DNA from: Macropodus opercularis
Lineage: Eukaryota > Chordata > Actinopteri > Anabantiformes > Osphronemidae
Assembly: GCA_030770545.1 (NCBI GenBank)
Contig: CM061106.1
Span: 18,001,001-18,065,000 of the forward strand
Reading direction: 5' to 3'
Length of the DNA: 64,000 bases
Part shown: in pieces, positions 19,387 to 31,069 of the stretch
Numbering within the stretch: the stretch's first letter is position 1
Layout: each line of letters starts with the position of its first letter
Notes under the pieces: generated by a model
Database searches by the model: none
Seen by the model: the letters and a program-made list of their open reading frames with translations, nothing else
Told to the model about the DNA's origin: nothing
Translations under genes and position numbers: made by a program

Positions 19387-19655
19387 GATGAATAAATCTA
19401 AAGTCGATCATAGTTGTCTTTCTGTCGTCTTTTATTCTTGAAAGAAGAGAAATACACAGAGTCAGTGCAAAATTGTCCTGCCTGAGTGTAGATCGGAAGT
19501 CATCTACCCTGCGCCTACCTAAATACCTCGTCCATTGCTAGGGAGTAAGGATGTGTCTTCTCATTAGCTCAGTCTCAGAGAGAGATTGTCCGGAAGGACT
19601 GTAAGCAGGTATATAACTCATTCTATGATTACTTTGCTTAGTACCGATAAAAGCG
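19387..19655 (-). repeat. ERV1 LTR, truncated
   Basis: It matches 36,745-37,180 on the minus strand but lacks the last bases of U5 and an internal piece around the CAGCAGGAGAAAAG stretch. Its U3 end is replaced by L2 sequence. Confidence 0.75.
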
Positions 19656-20972
19656 ACAGACACATGGCTCTGAATCTGACGATACCTGTAGATGACAATA
19701 TAGAGAGAGAGACAGAAAGAGAAAAGCACAACTAGGGGAGAAAAACAGATATCAGTCACATGTAGACATGGAGGCATGTTAGTGGATAGAAGAAACCGAA
19801 AAGATCTCAGGCTCTCCCTCCCGTTCTACATTTAGAAACTCTAGGAACCACAAGCAGACCAGCGCTCTGAGAACGAAGCTCTGTTGGGAGCATAGGGAGC
19901 GATGAGGTCTATAAGATAAGACGGAGCTTTATTATGAATAGCTTTGTAGGTGGCAGCTTAACTAAGAGATGGTTCAGGGTGACCAGAACCATCTCTAACT
20001 ATACGCTTTTTCAAAAAGAAAGGTTTTAAGCCTAGTTTTAAAACTAGAGAGGGTGTCTGCTTCTCGAACCTGGACTGGAAGCTGGTTCCATAGGAGAGGA
20101 GCTTGGTAGCTAAAGACTCTGCCTCCCATTCTACATTTAGAAACTCTAGGAACCACAAGCAGACCAGCGCTCTGAGAACGAAGCGTTCTGTTGGGAGCAT
20201 AGGGAGCGATGAGGTCTATAAGATAAGATGGAGCTTTATTATGAATAGCTTTGTAGGTGGCAGCTTAACTAAGAGATGGTTCAGGGTGACCAGAACCATC
20301 TCTAACTATACGCTTTTTCAAAAAGAAAGGTTTTAAGCCTAGTTTTAAAACTAGAGAGGGTGTCTGCTTCTCGAACCTGGACTGGAAGCTGGTTCCATAG
20401 GAGAGGAGCTTGGTAGCTAAAGACTCTGCCTCCCATTCTACATTTAGAAACTCTAGGAATCACAAGTAGACCAGCGCTCTGAGAACGAAGTGTTCTGTTG
20501 GGAGCATAAGGAGCTATGAGGTCTATAAGATAAGATGGAGCTTTATTATGAAGACCTTTGTAGGTGAGGAGAAGAATTTTGAATTCTATCCTAGATTTGA
20601 CAGGGAGCCAATGCAGAGAAGCTAATGTTGGAGAAATGTGATCTCTCTTGCTAAGTCCAGTCAGACTCTGACTGCAGCATTTTGAATTAACTGGAGGCTT
20701 TTCACAAAGTTATTGGGACAAACTATGAGTAGCGAGTTACAGTAGTCCAGCCTGGAGGTAACAAACGCAAGGATAAACTTTGCAGATTCACTCCGTGAGA
20801 GGATTCTCCTAATTTTATCAATATTCCTAAGGTGGAAGTAGGCAGTTCTAGAGGTTTCTTTAATATATGGTGTAAAGGAGAGATCTTTGTCAAAAATGAC
20901 ACCAAGGTCATTAGGACCAATTATAATAACCTCAGTTTTGTTTGAATTTAGTTGTAGAAAGTTATGGGACAT
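19656..20972 (-). mobile_element. L2-type LINE, 3' part, minus strand
   Basis: The minus strand encodes the L2 RT C-terminus (SHNFLQLN, LGVIFDKDLSFTPYIKE, AFVTSRLDYCNSLL, LQLIQNAAVRV) and the tail with LPVQVREADTL-like sequence in broken frames. It is truncated 5' at about 20,972. The last ~306 bp of coding tail are tandemly repeated (see 19,820-20,540). Confidence 0.85.
19820..20540 (-). repeat. 306-bp tandem amplification inside the L2 tail
   Basis: The landmark TCTACATTTAGAAACTCTAGG occurs at 19,825, 20,130 and 20,437, periods 305 and 307 bp, with very similar sequence between. The full unit encodes the L2 C-terminus. The last repeat runs into the normal upstream L2 sequence. Confidence 0.9.
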
Positions 20973-20974
20973 AT

Positions 20975-22661
20975 GGATCATATCTGAATGGAAAACATCA
21001 CACACACACCGCAATGAAGACACGCTTACACAAACATCCACTGATGATGCTATTGCCGGCAATTGCAATGAAGAACGCTTGCCATGCTTAACCTCAGATG
21101 CTTCTACTAATTGCAATGAAGAACGCTTACCTTGCATAGATTCAGAAATAATTTTGCAATGTTTAATGAATTTAGAAAGTAGAATGAAAACACCACAAGG
21201 CACCTATGTGCACCTGACTGAACCACACGTGCAATTTCCAGAAATGGTTTTAGCAATAAATGGGGAGCAACTTACTTTTCTTGTAGACAGTGGAGCTACA
21301 CGCTCTGTCATTACGTCTTCAAGCCTTAAAACTGAACCAAGAATGAGTAGGAGTTATGTGTATAGTGTTGGAGCTTCAGGTGTAACAGTAAAAGAATATT
21401 TAATAAAACCTTTGACATGTCTTACTCCAGGTGGTACCACATTCAAGCAGGCTTTCATGTTTTCTGATTTGTGCCAGATAAATTTGCTAGGGAGAGATCT
21501 AATGATCAAACTGGGCATTTTCTCTGATCTCATCCCCAGCGGGATTGAAGGTCAGCACAGATGTGAACACAGACCCAGAGGGAGTGTTTGTGCTCTGTGG
21601 AGTGAGTGATCTACTGTATGCGTATGAGTGTAAGCTGCAGCAGTGTGAGCAGGTAATGTCTACAGCGCATGCATTAGTTAACCCAGAAGCATCAGACTAT
21701 ATGGATCCAGAAGACTTGCACTGCACCATTCATGTGTCACAGGGCTCAGATAAACAATTAGAGCAGCAATGGACGACTGCGTTGTCTGACAAATTGACCA
21801 CAGGTTATCTGTACTGGAAAGAGCATGACTGTGCTCTCTCTGTCACTCTCCCACCACAGTTGGACAAACTGTATGATGTGTTTTCCTCTGTACCACACAT
21901 ATCTCTCACCAAAAGCAGGTCTGCTGACTGGAAAGACTTGGGACGATTTGCGTTAAGATGCAGACGTCTGACTGATTGGCAAAGTACACCTGAGGAAACG
22001 GTTTCCTATTCACCCATTGGTAGAGTATCACTTCTATCATACACACAATTCGTGTGGTGATTCCATTCCTCAATCTGCGCATCACACATCTTGCCTCACT
22101 GACAGAACCAGGTGTTATCGTACCATGTGACTACAGCCCCTGCTGTACACCTGTCTTTCCTGTGAAGAAAATCAGAGACAAAGGTCAACCCACTGAATGG
22201 AGATTTGTGCAGGATCTGCAGGCAGTAAATGCTGCAGTTCAACTCAGAGCCAATAATGTGCCTAATCTTTACACTTTATCACAGGTTCCTCCTGATGCTA
22301 AATGGTTTTCCGTTGTTGACTTGGCAAATGCTTTTTTCAGTGTCCCCGTTCATCCAGAAAGTCAGTTCTGGTTTGCTTTCCAGTTCAAAGGTCGCATGTG
22401 GACGTGGACCAGACTTTGCCAGGGGTATGTGGAGTCCCCAACACCTGGCAGCTGAGGGCCACAAAATTAGTTTGTCTAAACTACAGTTTGTCCAAGAGGA
22501 AGTAACTTTCTTGGGACATGTTATCACAGCAGCCGGCAAATCTCTCTCTCCTAAAAGGATTGAAGCTGTTCAGACCACTCCAAGGCCGCTCACCAAACGA
22601 CAGATGATGTCTTTCCTGGGAATGTGTTTATATTGTCAAAACTTTGTTCCTAATTATGCTG
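20975..22661 (+). pseudogene. pro-pol: ERV1 protease and reverse-transcriptase fragment
   Basis: The order is: a CNEERLPC repeat also present at 34.5 kb; a retropepsin with VDSGATRSVI (21,283) and LLGRDLMIKLG (21,490); then an RT with SPCCTPVFPVKK, RFVQDLQAVN and the motif FSVVDLANAFFSVPV carrying the first catalytic Asp (22,310-22,350). The RT fingers and palm are open over 22,054-22,455. At about 22,440 a deletion removes the stretch that would hold the YXDD box and changes frame. The thumb-side sequence (GHKISLSKLQFVQEEVTFLGH) follows at 22,455-22,660, where an L2 element cuts it. The enzyme is non-functional. Confidence 0.85.
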
Positions 22662-25556
22662 TAGTCTCACTGAAACCTGGCTGCAGCAGGATGAATACGT
22701 TCGTCTGAATGAGTCGACTCCAACCATCATATTCCTAGAAGTTCAGGTAGAGGTGGAGGAGTAGCAGCAATATATAACTCAGATTTATTAATGATTTCTA
22801 GCCCTAAACTTAGCTATAATTCTTTTGAGAGCCTCACTCTGAGCCTTTCTCACTCAAACTGTAAAACCCAGAAACCAGTTGTGTTCTGTGTTGTCTATCG
22901 TCCTCCTGGTCTATATTCAGAGTTCTTCACTGAATTTTCAGAGTTTATATCTAACTTAGTTCTCAGCAAAGATAAAGTGATTGTATTCAATTGGTTTTAG
23001 TCAGCGTGTGAATGAACCCACTCACTGTCTTAATCATACCCTTGATCTTGTCCTGACGTATGGGATTGAGATTGATCATTTAAAAGTTCTCCCTCAAAAC
23101 CTTCTGTTATCTGTTATTTCTTAATAACGTTTGAATTTACCATAACAGACCTGACAACAGTTGGAAAGAAGGTTTACTACAGCAGGTGTTTATCTGATGA
23201 TGCTGTTGTCAGATTTAAGGAGATGATTCCATCATCTTTTGTCTCATTCCCTTGTAGCTACACAGAGGAGAGCAGTCATCTGAATGATGAACAGGTAGAT
23301 TGTCTTGTTGATGATGCTACAATTTTAGACACTGTTGCTCCTCTGAAGAAGAAGCCAGTGAATCAGAGGAGGTTGGCTCCATGGTATAACTCAGACATCC
23401 GCAGCCTTAAGCAGAGGACTCGAAAACTAGAAAGACTGTGGCGTTCCAACAAATTAGGTGAATCCTGTCTAGCATGGAAAGACAGGTTAATGCTATATAA
23501 AAAAAGCACTTCGGGTTGATAGAACCACATATTATTCATCATTAATTGAGGAAAATAAAAACAACCCCAGGTTTCTCTTCAGCACTGTAGCCAGGCTGAC
23601 TAAGAGTCATAGCTGTGTTGAGCCTAGTGTCCCTTTAAATCTCAGCAGCAATGACTTTATGAATATCTTTACTAATAAAATGACAACCATTAGAGAAAAT
23701 ATTTATCAGAATCTGTCAACAAAGGTCATAAACCGATCTGCAGATCCAACAACCTTAGATCTGCTAGTTAGATCTATGACTAACTAGCAGACATGTGGGA
23801 AACTGCTTTCCCCCCATAGATCACACTGAGTTAACTTCAATAATTAACTCTGCTAAATCAGAAGAATACTCTTACTCTGTCTCTTAGACCCAATCCCAAC
23901 TAGATTACTCAAAGAAGTTTTTCCATTAATCAGCACGTCCATATTAAATCAAATCAACCAATCTCTGTTTACAGGCTGCGTACCACAGGCTTTTAAGGTT
24001 GCTGTCGTCAAACCTTTATTGAATCCAATCTGCCCTTTATTTCCAAAGTTCTTGAATAAACTGTAGCTAAACAACTATGTGACCACCTGCGTAGAAATAA
24101 TCTATATGAAGATTTCCAGTCAGGATTCAGATTACATCATAGCACAGAAACAGCTCTGAATGAATCACTAATGATCTTCTCACAGCTTCAGACAATGGTC
24201 TAGCTTCGGCACTTGTCCTGTTAGATCTTAGTGCAGCATTTGATACCATAGATCACAAGATTCTATTGCAGAGACTGGAACATAGCATTGGGATTAAAGG
24301 CAAAGCACTGGGATGGTTGAGGTCTTATCTGTCGAACAGATTCCAATTTGTTTATGTTCATGATCAATCTTCCATCCACACAAAAATTAGCTTTGGAGTT
24401 CCACAGGCTTCTGTGCTTGGTCCAATACTTTTCAGTCTTTACATGTCTCCTCTTGGTGATATTATTAGAAAACATTCTATAAATTTTCACTGCTATGCAG
24501 ATGATACTCAGTTATATTTGTCCATGAAACCAGAGGAAACAAACCAATTAGTCAAACTTCAAACTTGTTTAAATGATATCAAATCCTGGATGTCCCATAA
24601 CTTTCTACAATTGAATTCAGACAAAACTGAGGTTATTATAATTGGTGCTAAAAACCAGAGAGGCTCATTGTTGAATCAGATTGTTACTCTGGATGACATA
24701 ACGTTAGCTTCAAGTTCTACTGTGAGGAACCTTGGTGTCATCTTTGACCAAGATCTGTCCTTTACACCATATATTAAAGAAATCTCTAGAACTGCCTACT
24801 TCCACCCGAGGAATATTGCGAAAATTAGGAGCAGCCTCTCACAGAGTGATGCTGAAAAATTAATTAATGCATTTGTTACCTCTAGGCTGGACTACTGTAA
24901 CTCGCTACTCATAGTTTGTCCCAATAACTTTGAGAAATGCCTCCAGTTAATTCAAAATGCTGCAGTCAGAGTCTGACTGGACTTAGGAAGAGAGATCACA
25001 TTTCTCCTACATTAGTTTCTCTGCATTGGCTCCCTGTCAAATCTAGGATAGAATTCAAAATTCTTCTCCTCACCTACAAAGCTCTTCATAATAAAGCTCC
25101 ATTTTATCTTATAGACCTCATAGCTCCTTATGCTCCCAACAGAATGCTTCGTTCTCAGAGCGCTGGTCTGCTTGTGGTTCCTAGAGTTTCTAAAAGTAGA
25201 ATGGGAGGCAGAGCATTTAGCTGCCAAGCTCCTCTCCTGTGGAACCAGCTTCCAGTTCAGGTTCGAGAAGCAGACACCCTCTCTAGACGTAGACTACTGG
25301 GAGACGTCTTTCATTCACTAAGCTCTTTTTTAGTTTCTTCTGTCCGCTAACATGCCTCCATGTTCACATGTGACTAACTTTGTCTCTTTCTCTCCTAGTT
25401 GTGCTTCTCCCCTTCTGTCTCTCTCTATTCTCATCTACAGGTATCATCAGACTTAGAGCCGTGTGTCTCCAGTGTTCAGTTGCTGGTCCAACCTTCCTGC
25501 CTGTGTTCTGTTGCTGTTGTTGTGTTCTTTTCTGTCTTCTCTGTTTTTTTTTTTAT
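22662..25556 (+). mobile_element. L2-type LINE ORF2 remnant, plus strand
   Basis: It starts inside the endonuclease domain (LTETWLQQDEYV), continues with VVYRPPG, and then an RT with LDLSAAFDTIDHKIL (24,230), GVPQASVLGPILFSLY and the catalytic YADDTQLY (about 24,494-24,517). The C-terminal part is open to 24,976 and 24,937-25,350. Frames are broken at several places (22,791-23,000 and 23,223-23,519 are separate), so it is inactive. Its 3' end is truncated near 25,556 at a T-rich run. Confidence 0.88.
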
Positions 25557-25560
25557 TATG

Positions 25561-25610
25561 TGTTGTTGTTTTGTTTTGTTTTGTTTTGTTTTGTTTTGTT
25601 TTGGTTTTGT
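25561..25610. repeat. (TTTTG)n microsatellite
   Basis: About seven TTTTG units between a T-rich L2 tail and unassigned sequence. Confidence 0.9.
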
Positions 25611-25850
25611 ATTCTAAGAGTATGTTAGAGTTTATTGTTTAGTGTTTAGATGTTAGTATTGGTAATGTTGACCCCCTTGTGTTGTGACTGGTTTGGCCAA
25701 CCAGTATATATGTTGCCCTTGTGTGTCTTTTGGGTGGTCAGGTTTTGTCTTTGTTTGTAGTGGTGCTTATGTTATAATTTAAATTTACCATTATGTTTTG
25801 TTCAGTTAATTTGGGTTGTTTGAAAATAAAACACTCTGACTGACACTCCC
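25611..25850 (+). other. Unassigned sequence, LTR-like end
   Basis: It contains CCAGTATATATG and, 100 bases on, GAAAATAAAACACTCTGACTGACA. A TATA-like box and a polyadenylation signal in that order could mark a truncated LTR. No terminal repeats or primer site are visible. Confidence 0.25.
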
Positions 25851-26640
25851 TAACCCACCTCCTCCACAAAGTCCAGTGGACATCCAGGACAGAACTGGCC
25901 CTTCTGACCAGCTTGTTGAGTCTCTTTCTGTCCTAGTCCGTGTTGCCTGCACCCCAGCAGACCACAGCGTAGTGGAGAGAAGAGGCTACCACAGAGTCAT
26001 AAAAAGTCCTTAACAGAGGCCTGCTCACTCCAAAGGACCTCAGTCTCCTCAGGTGGAGGCGACTTTAGCTCTCCTTGTACATGGCGTCACTGTTGTGAAT
26101 CCAGTCCAGTTGAGGTGAACACCCAGGTACTTAAAATTGTCCACTATCTCAATGGCTGAGCCCTGGATGCTCACTGGTGACCGTCTCCTTCGTTTTACTA
26201 CTGATTAAGCACAGGTTGTTGCTGTCACACCAGTTCACAAAGGCCCTGACCTGTACTCCAGCTCTTCCCCTCAGACACACAGCCAACAATGGCCGAGTCG
26301 TCAGAGAACTTCTGGAGGTGACAACTGCTGGTGTTGTATGTGAAGTCTGATGTGTAAAGTGTGAAGAGGAACAGTGAGAGCACTGTCCCCTTAGGAGCCC
26401 CAGTGCTGGAAACTCACACAGTTGCGTAGCCTGACGTACTGTGGCCTGTTGGTGAGGTTGTCGGTTGTGCACGCCACCAGTTGTCCCTCCTCTCCTGCCC
26501 CTCCCAGCTTCTCCCTCAGAAGTGCCGGCCGGATGATGTTGAATGCACTGGAGAAGTCAAAGAACATGACCCTCACAGCGATTCCGGCAGCCTCCAGGTG
26601 AGTCAACGCAGTATCCAGTGAGAGTGATTGCTTGAGCTGC
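25851..26640 (-). mobile_element. LINE reverse-transcriptase fragment (same family as 11,770)
   Basis: The minus strand reads AAGIAVRVMFFDFSSAFN (26,605-26,550), NRPQYVRLRNCVS, then the KYLGV region and the downstream LRRLR part to 25,851. It is 5'-truncated and joined to a ~190-bp repeat unit at about 26,610. Confidence 0.82.
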
Positions 26641-27339
26641 TGCATCGTAATGCAAGCACTTCCAGTATTGTTTTTATGTTATATATGTTTCACACGTAAA
26701 ACAAAAGCAGGCAAATTAATGTTCTTTTGGTCCAAAATGCACGTGCACCAGACCTAGGGAAGTCTGGACCAACAGCAAGTGATACACGGGCTGGAAAAAA
26801 CACTGTTGATCAAGGAAGAGCACACGTTCTCAGTGCTCGATTGTTACCGAGCACCACACGTGCTGGGCCTCTAACCAAGATCCACAGCGGTAGAACACAC
26901 CCCCTGCTGTTCGTATGCAACATAGCACCACTTGTCATTTTCATCAGCAGAATATATGGGTTATTTTCCCGTTATGCCCGCGCTAAACCATTTCCAGCCT
27001 ACTACACCCTCCCTCACTTCAGGAGATGGCAGAAAGACAGACATCTAAAACTACACAAACAATACCAGATATTAATAAAAATTCTCAGTATTGAGGTTGG
27101 CTTTGCTGTCATCAGTCTTTTAGGGCCTAACGTGTCCATACTGGTGCAGGGTAGAAACATTCATAGCCAGTTGGAGAAACTGACATCGGCTAAGGCACAT
27201 AGGTGAACATCAGATTTGCTCCTGGTCTCCATGGTTGATACAAGGGTTGTCCTAAATGGTCATATGTGAACATTTCACGAGGTTTTATTATTCTGGTTGA
27301 CCTCCTGACAGATGTGATGTCTTCCTGTGGTGGCACTGC
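26641..27339. other. Repeat unit remnant and unassigned spacer
   Basis: Bases 26,641-26,745 are a piece of the ~190-bp repeat. Bases 26,750-26,985 show nothing recognisable. Bases 26,986-27,339 recur at 60,906-61,240 and, with a deletion, at 14,420-14,525; they lie downstream of the gypsy fragments and may belong to that element. Confidence 0.5.
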
Positions 27340-27640
27340 TGCTTACGATCCCTCTTCACCTCCTTGCACCACAGTCTCCATCCAGGTTCCTCCCACCATG
27401 GTCACCTGGGCCCCAACATTGTGAGTGGGACTCCATTAATAGAACATGAGACCATACACCGCTTCCCAATGAGCCGTGCTCTGGGTTTCTCAGTGGTGGC
27501 TGACATGTTCCGTTTCGTTGTTTAGCTCTGGATCTTTTTGCAGATGTAACCCGTGCAGGGGGCTCTTCTCTGATGGGGGTCACTGGCTGTCCCTCTCCAG
27601 TGACCTCCCCCCGTTTCCCGGCCACCAGAAATCATCTACT
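27340..27640 (-). pseudogene. Ty3/gypsy protease-region fragment
   Basis: It matches 61,270-61,530 and carries the same short deletion at the protease active site. The gag part is absent: at 27,625 the sequence jumps to the gene-like block. Confidence 0.7.
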
Positions 27641-27929
27641 TCGCAGTGAATGGGAGACCAGAGCGAGCTGAATGAGGATTGTCCTGCCCAGGATGTCAAA
27701 GGTAAGGTCTGATGTTTGATTAGGGTTTATTTCAGTGCTTTATTACGCCTGCAGTCAGTTCAAAAGCGTAATGGATCGATATTGTGGAGGTAGAACACAG
27801 GGTTTGGATTTGATTTTGGGCTGTTTGTTGGGCAGGCTCCTTAATCCTCCTAAAAGGTAGGAAGACGTGGAATAAGAGAAGGCAGTAGGCAGTATTTAAT
27901 AACTACTCTGGAAAAGTCAGATTGAAAAA
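27641..27929 (+). repeat. Gene-block fragment cut by L2
   Basis: It matches 55,345-55,635 and 62,035-62,312, including GATGTCAAAG|GTAAGGTC. It ends at CAGATTGAAAAAG, where L2 sequence begins and the GTAAGT donor seen in other copies is lost. Confidence 0.8.
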
Positions 27930-28567
27930 GAGCGCTGGTCTGCTTGTGGTTCCTAGACTTTCTAAATGTAGAATGGGAGGCAGAGCGTTTAGCTACCAAG
28001 CTCCTCTCCTATGGAACCAGCTTCCAGTCCAGGTTCGAGAAGCAGACACCCTCTCTAGTTTTAAAACTAGGCTTAAAACCTTTCTTTTTGACAAAGCGTA
28101 TAGTTGGAGATGGTTCTGGTCACTCTGAACCATCTCTTAGTTAAGCTGCTATAGACTTAGATGCTGGGGGACGTCCTTCATTGACTAAGCTCTTTTTTTT
28201 CTCTTTTTCTTCTATCCACTAACATGCCTCCGTTTCCACATGTTCCCCTGTGTTCTGTTGCTGCTTGTTTTGTTGTTGTTGTGTTCTTTTCTCTCTTCTC
28301 TATCCCCTCACCCCAACCGGTCAAGGCAGATGGCCGCCCACACTGAGCCTGGGTCTGCTGGAGGTTTCTTCCTCGTTAGAGAGGGAGTTTTTCCTCTCCA
28401 CTGTTGCTATTAAAATGTACAATTTATGGATTGGCTACAATTAAAAGCTTGCTCTATGTGGGAATTGTTGGGTTTAGTTGTGTAAGGTCTTAAAACCTTA
28501 CTTGTAAAGTGCCTTGAGATAACTGATGTTGTGAATTGGCGCTATATAAATAAAGTTAAATTGAATT
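27930..28567 (+). mobile_element. L2-type LINE 3' end
   Basis: It encodes the L2 C-terminus (SAGLLVVPRLSKCRMGGRA, LPVQVREADTLSSFKTRL) and the full 3' untranslated tail ending GGCGCTATATAAATAAAG, the standard L2 terminus. It is heavily 5'-truncated, as is usual for L2 insertions. Confidence 0.88.
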
Positions 28568-28639
28568 TGTATGTGAAATCATTGTACAGATCATATATTT
28601 GAATACCTGTAAGTGAGTCTAATCAAATTCAATACTTCA

Positions 28640-29374
28640 AACTTCATCTAATGTCTCCTCTACTCTCTGCTTGTTCGTACAGGTCTATTTGTTAGATCTT
28701 GATCATTCCAACTTGGGTGACAGGCAACCGACTTCCAGCTGCTTCCTTCTCTAGCTGCTGCATGGGTCGCTCTGCCCTCTCCGTGACAACCGCTCTGTCA
28801 GGGAATGTGTGTTCAGGATGACCATGTTGTTCTATGTCAATGCACCGCAGTCTCCACCTGCTTCCTTGATTCCAATTCGGCCTCTGACGCTCAAACCCAT
28901 TCTTTCTTTTACTCTTCCTGCTTTAAAACCTATAACGTCTTAAATGGCTTTTCAGTGGGTGCTTCCTCGTCTCTCGGCCTGCATTGAGATTTACCATTAC
29001 CATAGATGTCCTTTCCTCTGGGCCTTTATGTTCATTCGACAGTTTCAGAACAAGAGTGTGAGCAGCTTTTAATCATTTCATACAAATTTGGTAAAGCTCT
29101 AAAATAAAAGGGGACTAGAACATGGCCTTGCTATCACATATCCCACTTCTTTTTCCAAATGATGTGCTCAGAACATCTACTGCTCCCATTCTGACCTTCA
29201 CTGTGGCCCTGCCTTTAAACAGATGTACGGTTTGATCTGTCTGACTGACCTGAGAAGTAAGATAGACAACACTGTCCTACTGATCATTCATTCTAGTAAC
29301 AAAGAAGGCTGAGGGTAGTGAGTAGGTGTGAATTCTCAGCTACCGTGACTCCTCCTCCAACCAGTACAGGGTCA
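28640..29374. repeat. Gene-block fragment with interrupted signal-peptide exon
   Basis: It matches 16,320-16,625 and then the insertion of 41,847-42,158. After CACTGTCCTACTG it leaves the family and runs through unassigned sequence into the Penelope fragment. Confidence 0.7.
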
Positions 29375-29745
29375 TTAAGTGTGTCCTTTGTGGGGGCGTG
29401 TGAAGTGGTCTTGATCTTTCTGGGCATAACTGAAAGGGCAGCATGGTAGATGGGAGACAAGTTGTGTCCGAGGCCTCCACCTCTCGAGAGAGTGGCTGTT
29501 TACCTGCACGTGTAAAGTTTCTCTAACGCCCCGTTCAAACCACCTGTCTTCTCTGTCCATAATGTGAACGTTGTTATCTTCCAACGAGTGGCCTTCATGT
29601 TTTAAGTAGAGATACACTACAGATACTGGTCCTGACGTGTTGTTCCTCCTGTGCTGGGTCATCCTCTTGCGTAATGGTTGTTTGGTTTCATCAGTGTATA
29701 GTTCTGAGCAGTCTTCATTGCACTGAACTGCATATACTTGTTACA
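29375..29745 (-). mobile_element. Penelope-like element, GIY-YIG endonuclease end
   Basis: The minus strand reads VYAVQCNEDC, LYTDETKQPL, RMTQHRRNNTSG and, further on, HSLEDNNVHIMDREDRWFER. These are the ordered landmarks of the C-terminal GIY-YIG domain of Penelope-like retroelements (Neptune/Penelope type). The RT part is absent. Confidence 0.8.
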
Positions 29746-29874
29746 AAACCGACAAAGAGACAAAACAAGACGTACAAAAGGAGTAGAGGGCAGAGCTGGG
29801 ACATACTCTGCACCTCACCACGAGATGGCGCCAGAGAACCGCCATCACCCAGCACACTGGGGTTGTGAGGCCAG

Positions 29875-30508
29875 TAATTAGACTGCTTCTGCCTGACAGG
29901 ACTGACAAGGACTGAACCCAAACGCACAACCAGGACAAGACTAAGAGTTTAATGAATTTATTAAAACACAAAGATAAACACAAGAATGAAACACACACAC
30001 AAGGAACAAAAGAGAAATCCAAAATCTCTGCACATGCAGGTAAACTAAAGATCAAGTAGACAAAGGATCACTGACTAAAAATAATAATGTGGCCTATCTA
30101 TGTTTAATAGAACGTGACGGGATAAGATGAACTACAGCGTGACCAGAACCGGACAAAACATGCCATGACTAGACTCGACTAATGTAATTCATAAAAATGA
30201 AGGCAACGCCAGATAAGGACACGACATAACACTTACACGACACAACATGAACCCACACTCATGAACAGGGAAATGATTAAAAAGATACAATATGATACAA
30301 TGACAGCATGACACCGGACAAGATGAAACAGGACACAATAAGCAACAGACCAACAAGTGACCAGGACACGACAGGAACTTAAATACATTACAAGACAGGA
30401 AACAAGAAAGAGGTGCATGTAATAAACACATGAGACAAGATATAGGGACAAAAGAAGAACATAAACAGGACAGAACCACAGCGCCCTCCAGGGGCCCTTC
30501 TGGGATAG
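29875..30508. repeat. Unclassified ~630-bp repeat abutting the ERV1 LTR
   Basis: It runs from TTAGACTGCTTCTGCCTGAC to CCCTTCTGGGATAG, directly before the LTR. It is repeated at 39,005-39,648, and its last ~68 bp at 59,438-59,505, each time ending at the same base before an ERV1 LTR. It has no coding content. The minus strand contains TATTTAAGTTCCTG and could be part of another LTR, but I cannot define ends. Confidence 0.6.
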
Positions 30509-31069
30509 TGTAATAGAATTTCTACTATATGGGTATTTTCCCTTGTTACAGAACTGATTCATATTACTTGATATATCCTCATATGTATTTGCTTTTATCT
30601 CTATTAAGCAAAGTAATCAAGAATGAGTTATATACGTGCTTACAGAAATATTTTAGAATAGTGAGCCTTCTCTTCCTTATGAGAAAGGGAGGTAGGGGAG
30701 ACACTGTTTAGTTAAAATTGTTGTACAGCATGGGGCCATGGTGAGAGCATGGCAGCAGAACTTTGATTTGCTTTGTTTCTGTTACATTTTTCTCCTGGTT
30801 CAAGGCAGTGACTGACCCTGAGTTGTGGGCTGATAAGTCCCTTCCGGACTGTCTCTCTCTGAGACTGAGCTAATAAGAAGACACATCTTTACTTGTTAGC
30901 AACGGAGGAGGTATTTAGGTAGGTGTAGGGTAGATGACTTCAGATCTACACTCAGGCAGGACAGTTTTGCACTGACTCTTGTGTATTTCTCTTCTTGCAA
31001 GAATTAAAGACAACTTTGATCGACTTTAGATTCATTCATCAGGTTCCTAACAGGTTTTTTTCCTCTACA
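30509..31069 (+). repeat. ERV1 5' LTR, first copy
   Basis: 561 bp, starting TGTAATAGAATTTC and ending CCTCTACA. It contains a TATTTAG box near 30,912 and an ATTAAA signal near 31,003. After ATT comes the primer site TGGTGTCAGAAATGGGAT at 31,073-31,090 (17 of 18 to tRNA-Leu). It matches the LTRs at 36,725-37,278, 39,649-40,429 and 59,506-60,060. Confidence 0.88.

Noticed and set aside
30189..30562. Cys- and Leu-rich minus-strand frames as membrane proteins
   Set aside because: Composition reflects CA/GA-rich repeat DNA; the frames sit in the unclassified repeat and overlap each other in different frames.
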